DNA from: Edaphochlamys debaryana
Lineage: Eukaryota; Chlorophyta; Chlorophyceae; Chlamydomonadales
Length of the DNA stretch: 64,000 bases
NCBI GenBank assembly: GCA_016858145.1
Contig: JAEHOE010000030.1
Location: forward strand, 124,001 to 188,000
Direction of reading: 5' to 3'
Part shown: positions 1 to 12,200 of the stretch, in pieces
Position numbering within the stretch: the first letter of the stretch is position 1
Layout of the letters: each line of letters begins with the position of its first letter
The notes under the pieces: generated by a model
Told to the model about the DNA's origin: nothing
What the model saw: the letters and a program-made list of their open reading frames with translations, nothing else
Database searches by the model: none
Program-made: the position numbers and the translations under genes

Positions 1-143
1 ATGGGGGGTAGGGGTCAGGTGGAGAACCACCTAGTGACGTACTGCTACAAGGTTGCCTGGGCTTCAAGAGCATGCGGTGCGCATGATAAAACCAGCTGCA
101 TACCCCACACACCTAGTCCGCCAAGCGGCTAAGCTACTTCAGC

Positions 144-2988
144 ATGACTAAGCTGCTGACTAAGCTAGCTACTTGTCCTGCCCCGTGCGTGACTGCCTGC
201 AGAGCCGTCAACTCAGTGGCCTTCAACCCCTCCGGCACGCTGCTGGTGTCAGGGTCGGAAGACAAGTCGGTGCGCGTGTGGGACCCGCTCACGGGCGAGC
301 AAAAGGCCGTGCTGTTCGGGCACACGGGCCAAGTTCTCGGCGTGGCCTTCTCCTCCAACGGCCAGCTCATCGCGTCGGGCTCGGTCGACTCGACGGTGCG
401 CGTCTGGGACGCGTCGACGGGCGAGGAGAAGTGCGCCTTGGACGGGCACACGGACTGGGTCCGCGACGTGGCCTTTTCGCCTGGCACGAGCCCGGGCGCG
501 AACGGCCGGTGGATCGCGTCGTGCGGCGACGACAAGACCGTGCGCGTGTGGGAGGTCGGGGCGGAGAACCCCGTCCTCAAGTACACGCTCAACGGCCACA
601 CCGACGTCGTGTACAGCCTCTCGTTCAGTCCCGGGGGGGAGCTGCTCGCGTCGGGATCGGCCGACATGTCGATCCGCGTGTGGGACCCGGCGGCCGGGCG
701 GCAGAGCGGGCGCGCGCTGGTGGCGCACAAGTTCGCGGTGACGGCCATCACGTTCAGCCCCGACGGCCAGTGGCTGGCCAGTGCCTCACACGACAAGGTC
801 ATCCTGCTGTGGGAGCTGGCGGCGGCCAGGGAGACGGGCATGCCATCGGCGGAGCTGACAGGTGAGGGGACGGAGGGGGATGCGGGGCTCTGGTGACACG
901 CAGCGGAAAGGGCATGATGATACGGTTTTGTGAGCGTGCGCGGTACCCATACGGCGAGCTTGCTTGGGACCAGAATTCGTTTACATATGAGAGCCTTCCT
1001 GAAGCTGACTAGCCGTGCCTACCACGCGCTCGCCCTAACTTGCCACCGTCCTTGCCCTGCTGCGCCTCCGCTCCTTCCCCAGGCCACCTGGACAAGATCC
1101 TGGACCTGGCCTACAACCCGGACGGCTCGCAGCTGGTCAGCGCCTCGGCGGACGGCTCGCTGCGCATCTGGGACGTGCCCTCGCGCCGCGTGCGCGGTGT
1201 GCTGCTGGGCCACGCCAGCGGCGTGGTGGCGGCCGCCTTCTCGCCCAGCGGCGCGCAGGTGGCGTCAGCAGCCAGCGACAACACGGTAGGCGGGCTCAGA
1301 TCTAGGTGGCTGACGTCCCGCAAAGTTTGCTGTGCCTGGACTTGGGGCTTGAGTGCTCGTTGGCCAGAGTGCACGGTCACAGGTAGCTAGCTCAAAGCCC
1401 TGACGTTGCCGGGCATTTGTCCCCCCTGCTGCCTCAGGTGCGGCTGTGGGACCCCCGGATAGCGTGCGAGAACAAGTCGGTGGAGGAGGCGTCCGTGAGC
1501 CACATGGACTGCGTCACGTGCGTGGCCTTCTCGCCCAGCGGCCACACGATTGCGTCAGCGGGGCAGGACTGGACGGTGCGGTTGTGGGACCCCTCGGACG
1601 GCAACCACCGTGCGCTGCTGTCGGTGAGCCTGGGCCTGGGCTGGGCAGCCAGTGGGCGGCTGGGCAGGGGCACCTGTGGGCTGCGAGTGCTGCCATGCCT
1701 GACCCCTGACCTCACCAGCGGTCCGTGCAGTCCTGTCTTTCGTCACGCTCTCCCGCCGGCCTTGCTTCTCACGCCTTCCCTGCTCCGCCTGCCCGCTCTC
1801 CGCTCGCAGGGGCACACGGACGTCGTGCGGTGCGTCGCCTTCTCGCCCAACGGCGGCCTGCTGGCCTCGGCCTCGTCGGACTGGACGGTGCGGCTGTGGG
1901 ACCCAGTGGCCGGCACCGAGAAGGCGCTGCTGCAGGGCCACCAGGACCGGGTCCTCTCGGTCACGTGGTCGCTCAACGGCCGCATGCTCGCCTCCGCCTG
2001 CCACGACGGATGCATCATCATCTGGGACGCGGCCTCCTTCGAGAAGAAGATCGAGCTCAAGGGGCACACCGCGCCGGTCCACACCCTCGCGTTCGCGCCG
2101 TCGTCAAAGTCGCTGGCATCGGGCTCGGCCGACAGGACGGTCCGCATCTGGCAGCCGTCGCTGGCGGAGCAGCAGGTCATGATCAAGGGGCACACGGGCG
2201 CGGTGAACGTGGTCGAGTACGATGCCACGGGGAAGCTGCTCGCGAGCTCAAGCCTGGAGGAGAAGATGGTGCGCGTGTGGGACCCCGCGTCTTCCATGCT
2301 GCTCTGCGTCATCTCCAACGCCGGGCTCTGCGCGGCAGGCGCCTTCTCCATGTACTCGCTGGCCCGGCACGCGCCCTGCGTCCGCGCGATCGCGCTCAAG
2401 CAGCGCATCAGCAACAGCGGCGCCGCACCGGGCGGCGGTAACACGTCGCTCTCGGGCGGCGCACCAAGTGTCCCGGCCTTCGGCACCTCGCCCTCCTTCA
2501 CGCCGCACGTGCTCCAGCCGTCCATGACGATGCGCATGGAGCGCAACTCGCCCAACGGCCTTGTCATTGGTGCGCACAACTCCTCGACGGAGATCAACTA
2601 CAACTTTGTCTTCAACGCCGCGGGCGGGGTGACGCACAGCAGCGGAGGTGGCGCGCCGCAGAGCCCCACCGGGACGCAGGCGGGCGGGGCGCACGGGAAC
2701 GGCTCGATCAACGGCTCGACGGGCACGGGCACGCCGCCCGTGCTGCAGACGGCCATGTCGATGCGGTCGTCGCTGTCCACCATGGACGAGATCCCGCGGC
2801 TCATGGAGCTGGTGTCGGAGATTGACAACCCCATCGTGCCCATCTACACCCAGTTCGTGTCGCCCAAGTGCGTCGCTGTGTACCGGAACAAGGTGGTCAT
2901 GAGCGACGGCCCGCACCTCTACTTCTTCGAGTCCAACGAGGGCAAGATCGTGGGCTGGAAGAACCGCATCCAGAGCGCCGCCACCTGA
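144..2988 (+). CDS. WD40-repeat beta-propeller protein (5' end uncertain)
   Basis: Exons 144(or about 203)-861, 1083-1285, 1438-1623 and 1810-2988. The phases agree and the protein ends at TGA 2986-2988. I count twelve consecutive WD40 repeats with the usual GH...SVRVWD spacing; the early ones end in VRVWDP or VRVWEV and the later ones in VRLWDP. WD40 propellers are scaffolds for protein complexes. After the repeats comes a Ser/Gly/Thr-rich linker and a conserved-looking tail of about 80 residues (FVSPKCVAVYRNKVV, then YFFESNEGKIVGWKNR). I do not recognise the subfamily. The ATG at 144 opens the frame, but TGCAG at 198-202 looks like a 3' splice site directly before AVNSVAF. The true start may therefore lie left of the window; two more blades upstream would complete two seven-bladed propellers. 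Domain class certain, start codon uncertain. Confidence 0.85.
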
Positions 2989-5900
2989 GCGAGGCTAAGG
3001 TGCCTGGCCCGCTCGGCCAGGGGCGTGCTTGGTTCTGGCAGCCCACGGTGGCAGCATGGTGGCGGTTGGGGTGTTTGGCTTGGGGCTTGGGAGCGTACCG
3101 AGACAGCTGACGCTGGAAGGCGCGGGCTAGGCGGTATGGTGCGTGGGCGTGGCGGCCAGCGCCGCAGGTGGGCCGGAGCCGCGTTGCTGAGAAACGCATC
3201 GTGGGCCTTCTCATGGAACCGAGGTATGGGGGATAAAGACTCCTAGTTGATGAGAGACTGCCTAGGAATGGCCTGGCAGGGCTGCGGCTGAGTAGGCTGA
3301 TGAGCAGTTGTGTGCCTTCCGCCGTTGCCCTGCCTGGCGGTTAATGAGAGCTTGCAGCGGTGGTGATTTTGGGGATGCCTAACAGTCGGGCGCAGCCTTG
3401 GACTTGCAGGTCCCACACGATGGCCTCATAGGTGACGGGTTTGCGGGCGGGCTGCAGCTCTATCGAAATTGCTCCTTTCTTATGCCATAAGCACTCAGGA
3501 CTCAGGACAGGACCATAAGTTGCAGCTAGCAACCGACCGGTAGACATTATTGAGCGCGCCTTGTATGTTTCTTCATCTTTTAAGCCGCGTTCGAGGCTGG
3601 CTGTACGCCTGGCTTGGTTCGTTCCGGTGCGCTGCGGTGCTTGCTGTGTGCATCGCTTTGCATCTGACCTCGAGCTGTGCTTCGCCCAGCGCTTGCGTGG
3701 CCGCTAGTTATTAGCCTTGTATCAGACGGGCACCTGCAGACGCTTGGTATCTCGTGCAGTTAGTTTGGGTGCAGAAAAGCTATTATACCAGATGGCTCGC
3801 TGCGGCTGCTTCTTGGGTTGGTGGGTCTGGGTCGAAGAGGGAGGCGCAGGCCAGTTACCGGAAGCGCCAGCGATAGGGGCCCAATAGAGAATGAAAGCAA
3901 TGGGTGTGATATTGTCAGGATGCGGGCTTGGCTGTGTTGGCTGGTGAGCAAGCAATTCAGGAATGGGCAACGTGCGTTCAAAGCATAGGATGAAAGAGCT
4001 GATGGATGCCACGGGTAGGGAGCGGTCAGGCGTGGTGGCGCCTGTCTAGGCATTGGGCCAGGTGTGCGCGGCGTGTGCCGGCGGCCGGATACATGCACGA
4101 GTGGGGGAATGGCACCGCCGGGCACCGCCAGGCGCAATGCAATGAGGCGTGAGCTGGCCTACCCCCATCGCTAGGGACCCGCCCTCTATCAGCTGTGCTG
4201 CCCCTGCTGGTCCTACGCGCAACTGAAGTCGCAAGGACGCTGCATGCGAACCTGCCCGCAAGCAACAGTCCTTGCGCTTGAGCTCTGCAGTTACTCGACC
4301 CCCAAGGCCCTTTGAGCATTCACCGGCGGGTGATCACACCTACCTGCTCGATCCCGGGCTGCTGAGTAGTAACTAATCAACTCGATGGAGCCCACCCAAG
4401 CATGCGAACAGAGGTCCGCAATCACAGGCAAGGGGAACACCAGGCACCTTCGCCAGGGCTTTCTTCACGGCAGGTCCAGCATGGATCTACGGCAACCCCT
4501 GCAGTTGTCCACTGAATTCCAGCGTGATTCCCCCCCCCCCCCCGTCACTTCCGCTTCGTTGAAGTCCACCCGCCCACAGCCAAGCCACAAGGGATGACAT
4601 GGAAAGAAGAGAAGCCCGTGCGTTGCTTGCTCGCCTTGCTCGCTCGCCTTATACATAAAAGCCATGCTTCACTTGTGGTTGATTGCCCTAGACTGCTAGC
4701 TAGCTGTTGAGCGTTGACAAGGGTGGCTGCCCGAAGGCAGGAAAAGGGCTGAGCCCCGTGGTCCCCCCCGGGGGGCCCAATGTTCGAGTCCTCAACCCTC
4801 TCCACCAGCCCGCATGCAGGCTCGAGCTTGTATGTGGCATCGCGGGCTGGGCGTGTATTGCAAGTTCATGCGTGACGCAGGCACACACGCACGCACGCCG
4901 ACACGGGGTAATCTCGGGGGGCTTCGCCGCCCGAAGAGCCTAACGGCGGCGGCTCAGCCCCAAAAATGCAAGGCCTGTGCACGCCTTCCTACCTAGCGAC
5001 TAGCGTACACGGCGCCATGATGCATGTAAAATTTGTGGACAGTGCCGCTGAAGGTATGGCGTGCGCTCGCGATCGGGTAAATGCCCCCATTGCATCGACG
5101 GCCGTTGGGCGTTGGCGCCCGAGCGCCTAACAAATGAACCCAGCCCTCGCTCCCGCGCACGCAGCTGTCGACTTGCTGTCCTGGCTCTGTAAAATGCGAA
5201 AGCGCAGAGGTCGTGGCGAGGGGTGTGCCATACCCGACTGTTCAGATGGAGGCTGTCCATCCCAGGGGCCCTTCCATCCTCCTTCGCTCTGTGGTTACAA
5301 GCTTGCAAGGCAACCTCGAGGGACCCCAGAACGTTTGCACGGCAGCTGAAACCCATGGTTGGGGACAGCCATCTAGGGGCTTGCCTCATGCAGGCATCTC
5401 TCACTCGGCAGGCAGCAGGAGCAGGCCCCTCGGCTTCATTCCCGGCGGGCTCCGCCGTCACCTGGACCTGCCTTGCGACGCATACCGCACGCACGGTCCC
5501 TTCCCCTCCCGTTCCCTTTGCCACTGTAATCTACACGCTGCTGTAGCTGCATGTGGCGAGGGAGGGTGGAGCAGCCGGCAGCGGCAAGGGATTCCTGGAC
5601 AGCCTGATGACTGATATGACTAGCACGCCGCTCTCACACCTAGCTAGACACAGCCCAAGGAAGAGCGCCGCGGCACGTTGGGCGGGCGGCAGCGTCCTCA
5701 GGGACGGCGGCCAGAGCGGGGATCAGGGGGAAAGGAGCCGACGGAGCCTGGCCATAGCGGCAGCACCTAGCCCCTCGCCGAGGTAGAGCCGGATGGCGGG
5801 ATCCTTCACTAGGTCACGGGACTGGACGGAGTTGCTGACCCGAGGGAAGCGGAAGGAGGAGAAGAAGCAGAACTAGGGGCGCTAGGGGCTGGTGACGGGG

Positions 5901-6288
5901 AGCAAACGCGAGGGCGGGTTCGGACATGTCCGACCGCTGGCATGCGGGCACGGTCCGCTCAGTCAATTTGTAGACGCGCCCAGGTGTGATCTATGTCAAG
6001 CTCACCTGTCTAGAGGTCAATAATCAGTGGGCCAGCCCCGATGCCGCAGCGCACCGCATGAGACTCATGCCAATCAACTTTGCGGCAACAGGCCGACAGC
6101 TGCGCCTTAGTGAGCAGAACTGCGCGTGCGTCGGCCCTATTGCGCCGCTCCTAGACCAATAGCGAGTCTAGTTGGGCCTATAGTGCCTGCGCCTGTCGCT
6201 GCGGTCTTTGAACGGGACATCGCGAGCTGGACCTCTTCTGCAAGCCTGTCCTATTGCGGCGTGCTTCCGACCTGCAGAACTGACGAGG
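2989..6288. other. gene-poor intergenic region
   Basis: The 3.3 kb between the WD40 gene and the methyltransferase gene holds no ORF with family resemblance, low-complexity coding texture or a phase-consistent exon chain. It has a run of 14 C at 4530-4543 and several short CTAGCTAG-type palindromes. The 3' UTR of the WD40 gene and the promoter of the methyltransferase gene must be at its ends. I could not place a convincing polyadenylation signal or TATA box. Confidence 0.5.
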
Positions 6289-9200
6289 ATGAGAGCTGCG
6301 GGGCCTAAAGGTGCGGCGCCGGGAGGCTTCGCCTTCGGACGATTGGGAATGAATTTGTCGCGCGCGGGCGCCTAGTACCCCGTGCTGTGAACGGAAACGC
6401 TCTTGTGCGTTGCATCCAGACGATAGCTGGTCGCGCGAGGAACTCGCTGGCGCTCGAGGGCCTTTCCCGCGCTTTGGCACTGGCCCACGCGCGCGTGCCC
6501 CCCGCCCTCCACTCCCCTGTCTCAGGCGGCAAAGCCGCCAAGGCCAAGCCTGTGCAGGAAGCTCCCGTTCCGGACAAGGAAAAGACAAATGCCGCGAAGG
6601 GTAAGCTTTATTGGAGGCGGGGCCGTTGCTTTTTGGCAAACTATGTGCGGGTTTGGACAACACCCCCTTGCTCGCCCGGGCTGCGCCTCGCACCTCTCCT
6701 CATGCTTCCTTCAGTTCTACCATACTACGCTCACTGCCGACGTGCAGGTACCAAGCGTCCCGCCGAGCCCAAGGATAAGGCTGCAGCGCCAGCAGCCGAT
6801 GCGCCAGCTGCCCCGGCCGCTGTCGCTGCTGCTGCTGCGTCCGCCGACGCCGCCGCACAGCAGCGCGCCAAAAAGCAGAAGGCAGCTTCTGCCGCCAAGG
6901 ATGCTGCCGACACCAAAAAGGCCGCGGCCACGGCTGCAGCCAAGCCTGTAGCCGAGCCGCCGACAAAGGTGGGGCCCAAGAAGGGCGCCCAGGCCTCGGC
7001 AGCGGAGGCCAAGGTTACCAAGGCCGCCCAGCCCGTCAAGAAGGCACCTGCCGTTAAGAAGCCAGCCCAGCCCGAGCCGGAGGCAATGCAGGTCGAGGAG
7101 GCTGTCACGGAAGCCGCTCCCGCCAAGGCCGGCAGCAAGAAGGCCTCCGGTAAGCGGCCGCCGGCTGCTCCTGCCGCCGCTGCCGCCGCCGTCGCCGCCC
7201 CAGCCAAGAAGGCCGGCGGAGTCGGCAAGAAGCGAGCCGCTTCCACGCAACAGCAGGCGGACGAGGCGGTGCCCTCATCCTCGGACAGCGACTCTGACGA
7301 TGACGCCGCTGAGGACGTTGAGGAGGCGGACGGGACCAGCAGTGACGGCGAGGAGGCGGGCCAGGGCGGGGCGGAGGGCCGCGGCGGCAGCCGTCGCGAT
7401 GCGGGTTTGGCCCGGCGCGCGGCGGCCAAGGTCCAGAGCTACAAGGAGGACCGGGGCGAGGGCGCCGGCGCCAAGCGCGGCCGCAAGGGCGACGAGGATG
7501 AGGAGGTGAGGAGCGTCTGCGTGTTCGCAGGGATAAGGGGGCCGGGCCGGGGCGATGAGGCGGGCTGGGTCCAGGGGCGTGCTTGGCGGGCGCGCGGTCC
7601 TGGGGCACGCAACGGATCAGCGCAGGAAGAGGCGGCGGCGGAAGGTCCGGCGGCCTAACTCCTGGACCAGGCATCACTAGTCAGGCTTGCGCCAGCCCTG
7701 CGGTTTTCTGATGCGCATCTCATTCTCCTCCGTATCTTGGCCCTGCCATCAGCGCCTGACGGTCAAGGAGGTGCCCGAGGCCGCTGACGAGTCGGACGCC
7801 CTCGCCGCCACCGCATCCCCCAACGGCGCCACCCTGCCAGCGGCAGGCGCCGTGCGCATGTGAGCATCGGGCGCTGGGTTGTGGGATTGAGACCACGTGT
7901 ACTTACCGCGGCCCGGGGCCCAGCGTCGTGCCTGGGAGGACAGTCGGAGAGTCATTGCCCCCAGTCGTCGTGCTTACGACGCCCTGTGTTGTATGCCCCT
8001 GGCTCCCTGGCACACCCGTGCCGTTGCTCCCTGCCACACCCGTGCCGTTGCTCCCTGCCACACCCGTGCCGTTGCTCCCTGCCACACCCGTGCCGTTGCT
8101 CCCTGCCACACCCGTGCCGTTGCTCCCTGCCACACCCGTGCCGTTGCTCCCTGCCACACCCGTGCCGTTGCTCCCTGCCACACCCGTGCCGTTGCTCCCT
8201 GCCACACCCGTGCCGTTGCTCCCTGCCACACCCGTGCCGTTGCTCCCTGCCACACCCGTGCCGTTGCTCCACCCGCCTCCAGGCTGCTGGACTTCAGCCT
8301 TACGGACGGGGAGGGCCGGCCCGAGCCCCTCAGCCAACTGACGCACGTCAAGGGAGGCCTCTTCGTGTCAGGTGAGGCGCGCGTTACGGGGCGGACGGAC
8401 AAGGTTGCAGTAGTCCGTGTCCGTGTTTGCGGCTCGGGTTGCGCTCCCCTCGGGTTTCCCAGGTGGGTAGTGGTGTGGGCGAGGCCCGCGTTCTTCACAG
8501 CCAATCAGACCCGCCCATTTAGGGACCATCCGGCCCCTATTCTACTGTGCCCACGCACGCCCCCGACTGCCTGCCCCTCCCCTTTCGTCCACCCCGGCCC
8601 CCGCGTTCCCCCGAACCAGGCGGGGTGTACCCCGCCGGCACGGCTCTCAATGACAAGGGCCGCCTGGGCCCCGGCATCGACCGCATGTCGGGCAGGCGGG
8701 CGGCGCGGCTGGGGCCCGTCACGGCCTGGCGCCTCAAGTACTCGGCGACCGCGGAGCCGCAGGTACGCTCGAAGGCGGGGATGATGGATGCGGGGAATGG
8801 AGATCTAGGAGGGCGCGTGCTGGGGTTTGTTGAGGCAGCCGGGTGCGGAAGTCACAGGTGCGCTGGTGGAGCTGCGAAACAAGAATTTGTTTTCGTTCCC
8901 CTCAGATCGTCATCACGACGGCGCTTGCCTCATACGAGTGCGGCCGCCCCGCCCCGGCCTACAAGAAGAACCTGGACACCCTGAGCAAGCAGGTCTGTGG
9001 TTTCGAGTCGGGGGTGAAGGTCGGGTTGAGCCCCTGTTGCCCGCTTTTCGCACCACCCACTAAGCAGGATTGCACGGCCATGGTGTGCCTCAGCCCCTGG
9101 GCGTTACGGTACACCCACAGCCGCCCAAGTCTCCTTTTGCCTTCAGTTTCCTACCCGCCTCAACCCGCTCGTGGGGCCTCCCCGTTGCTCCCACCGCTCA

Positions 9201-12200
9201 CCCCGCACCCCGCAGATCGAGCTGGCGGGTGCGGTGCACAAGGCGCTGTGCAGCTCCGCCGGGGGCCGCCCCGAGGCGACGTTCGAGGACGTCCTCCACC
9301 GGGTGGCTCGGAGCAAGGCAAGCAGAGCAGGAGGGGGGCTGGAGGGGGAGGGAGCGGCAGCAATGACGGGCGGAATGACGCCGGCGCAGCGGCAGTTAGG
9401 GAGAGGGGGAACATTGAGGCCAAACCCTCCATGCCTCTCTCCTCGCCTCCTCGCTTGACCCTCGCTCGACCCCTCGTCCAGCCGGCCACCGCATTCCCCA
9501 AATCCCCTCCCGATCCTTTGCCCCCCCCCCCCCCCGTGCACCGCCCCAGGTGTCCCAGGCTTACGGCGGAGCCAGTGCAGCCCTGCGGGTGCACGGCAGC
9601 TTCCTGCTCGAGCAGTTGGCGGTTAGTTGGTTGGCTGAGGGGTGGGCTATCCAACGCCTTCGGCTCACCCTGCTTGGCAAATATGGCGTGTGACATGGCT
9701 CCCGTTGCCTCTCACCATCGCCAAGCCCCACACTAAGGATGCCCGTTTCGCCCCGGTGATCCGCATCCTCACCCCTCAGGCCATGTCTGCTGCCCCTGCT
9801 GAGGACCCCAAGGGCAAGGGGAAGGGCAAGGCGGCTGCCACCTCCGCCGACTGCTCCCTCGCGGAGGGCCCCTTCGCCAAGGGCCTGCGCGACCACATGG
9901 TGGGGCGAAAGGGCACGAGCGGTTGGCGGTTAGTCGGTTGGCGGCGGTTGGACGGATTCGGAGAGGGCTATCAACAGCTGGTTGGCTACGGTTGAGTGGC
10001 ATCGGGGACAGCAATCAACGACGCTGTCGTACAGCGCCGGGCTGGGTGTCGGCGGTCGCAACCTGAGAAAGACCTGTTGGGCATCAACCACATCCGCCGA
10101 CTGGGCGCAGCACTCAGCTGAGTCAGGTCCTGATGCCCAGTCATTGGTGGACCGTCCCGTGGTCCTTAGGGAGCCGCACCGGGGGAGCTCTTCCCCTCCC
10201 GCTTCTCCCCGATACCGCGCCTATCCCACGCCCTCTCCTTCCCTACGACCCACAGGAGTCCCGCAGCGCCCTGCCCTTCTCCATCGACACACTGCGCATG
10301 CTCGAGGGCGGCGGCGCGCCGGGCATCCACATCGCCACGGACGGCGGCGCGGCGGCGGCGGCAGAGGCGGCGGCGGCCGCCGGCGGCGCGGGCGCGGGCG
10401 ACGGCGGCGACCAGGAGGCGGCGGACGCGGCTCTGGCGGCTCAGCTCTATGTGGGTTGTGGTTGGGACCGGTTGGGAAAGGCTTGAGGCTCGGCGACAAA
10501 CCCTGCGCTCCACAGCGGTTGAGACGTGCACGATCCAGGCTATGGCTCTGAACTGAGTGTTGTGCGCTCCAACCTGCCCCCACCAACACAGGCTGAGGAG
10601 TGCGCCAACTACGCGGCGGGCGGTGGCCGGTGCGTGGGGCCGGGCAGCCCTTGGTACTGTGGTCGATTTGCATATTCGGTTTGTGCAGTTGGTTGGCGCT
10701 GAAGTGCTCTCGTGGAAGCCGCAGCTCACAGCTGCCTCTCTCCGAACAGGTGCTGTCCTGTAGTGTCACCTGTATGCGCTCTCCCCAACCCCCATGCAGG
10801 GCCGGCAAGGGCAGGGGCGCGGGCGGCAAGGGCGCCAGGGCCCAGGAGAAGACCTACCTGCAGGTGCCTGCGTGCGTGGGAATGCGGGGAGGGGGGGCTC
10901 GCTGGACCTTTCCGCCTGGGGAATGTGGGCAGGGGTGCGAGACTAGAAGTGCGGGAGGTATGTGCAATTGCAGCTTAGACTCTGGGCTCCTGACTGGAAC
11001 GTACAGGGCATGGCTGCCGCTCCGTGTTGTGCTGAGTTGACTGTTGACTGAGATGACAGGTCAGGTCAGGTCAGGCCTGCTTTGTGTGGAACAAGCATCA
11101 ACATCCCTTCCTCCGTCTCCCTGTTCGCCCTGTCAGGTCCGCGAGGAGGAGATTGCTGACGACTACCCCGCCCCCAAGGAGTACTCCCCCGGGGAGGACG
11201 TGGAGGAGTGGGACGAGATGGTGCTCATGGTGGGGCGGAGCGGGGTGGGGCGAGGCTTGGAGAGCGTGGGCTGGGCTTGGGGGCCGTCGGCAACGGCCCT
11301 GGCGCGTAGCTTTCAGTGGTCAGACCGCCCTCAGCAACCTAGGGCTCGGATTGTATGGGATGGCATGGGGCGTGCTCAGAGTGGGCGGGGTGGGGCATAG
11401 CAGCTTCTGGCCGTTGCCCTCGCGCCCTCCGCCTCCTCGCTCGCACCGCTTGCGGCCGTCGGCTTGCGGCGGCATCCTAGCGCCTGCTCGAGGCTTCGGG
11501 CACGGAGTAACCGCGGCACCCACGCTCCTGGGGTTTTGATGCGCACCCCACTCGACCCACTCCCAACAAACCAAAATAACCCCACAGGACGACGACCTGG
11601 TGGGGCGGGGCTACATGGACGAGGAGGAGGAGGTCCCCCGCACCCTCAGCGACTTCGCCATCTACAACGCAGACGTGAGGGGGCGGGGGTGGGGGTACGG
11701 GTGGGGGGATGTGGGCAGGGCGGACCCCCTTGCGCGTGGGCTTGATGATGCAGCCCTACAGGCTCGCGCCTCACCTCCTTGCTCAACTCACCTTCCTTCT
11801 CTGGGACTGCATGGCCGCCCTGGAGCGCCGCCCCCGTGCAACCCTTTCCCGTGGCCCTAAACCCCGTGCACCGCATCCCGGCCCCCCCCCTCCCAGGGCT
11901 TCATGACCACGCTGGAGCTGGTCCCCATGGAGGCGGTGGACGACTTTGACGGCGTGTTCGCTTCGGGCGTGATCGCAGACGACCTGGGGGAGGACTACGG
12001 AGGCGACCTGGGGGCGGGGGAGCAGGCGGGGGACGCAGGTGGGGGAGTCGGCGGGGTGGTTGGGTGGCTGGGTGAGGCCCTTGGCGGGATGGGGGCTATC
12101 AACGGAAATGTCGCTCTGTCGGCTGGGCGGGGTATGTTGAGGGCAGTCAATGGCTGGGGAAAGCGTACGGGAAGGGTATGAGTTTGCGTGCCCTGCCCTC

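Noticed and set aside
4700..4805. Possible tRNA because of GTTCGAGTCC near 4783
   Set aside because: The bases around it do not form a T stem, and no anticodon or D arm can be drawn.
6387..6525. MET1 start at 6387 in continuous frame
   Set aside because: The codon there is GTG with no in-frame ATG upstream; the segment is intron before CTCAG|GCGGC. The small ATG exon at 6289-6310 fits in phase.
8003..8266. CRISPR-like array
   Set aside because: Contiguous 24-bp units with no spacers, inside a nuclear intron.
7860..8375. ORFs with [16 protein letters not shown] or SNGTGVAG repeats
   Set aside because: Products of the 24-bp minisatellite inside a MET1 intron; the flanking exons splice in phase without it.
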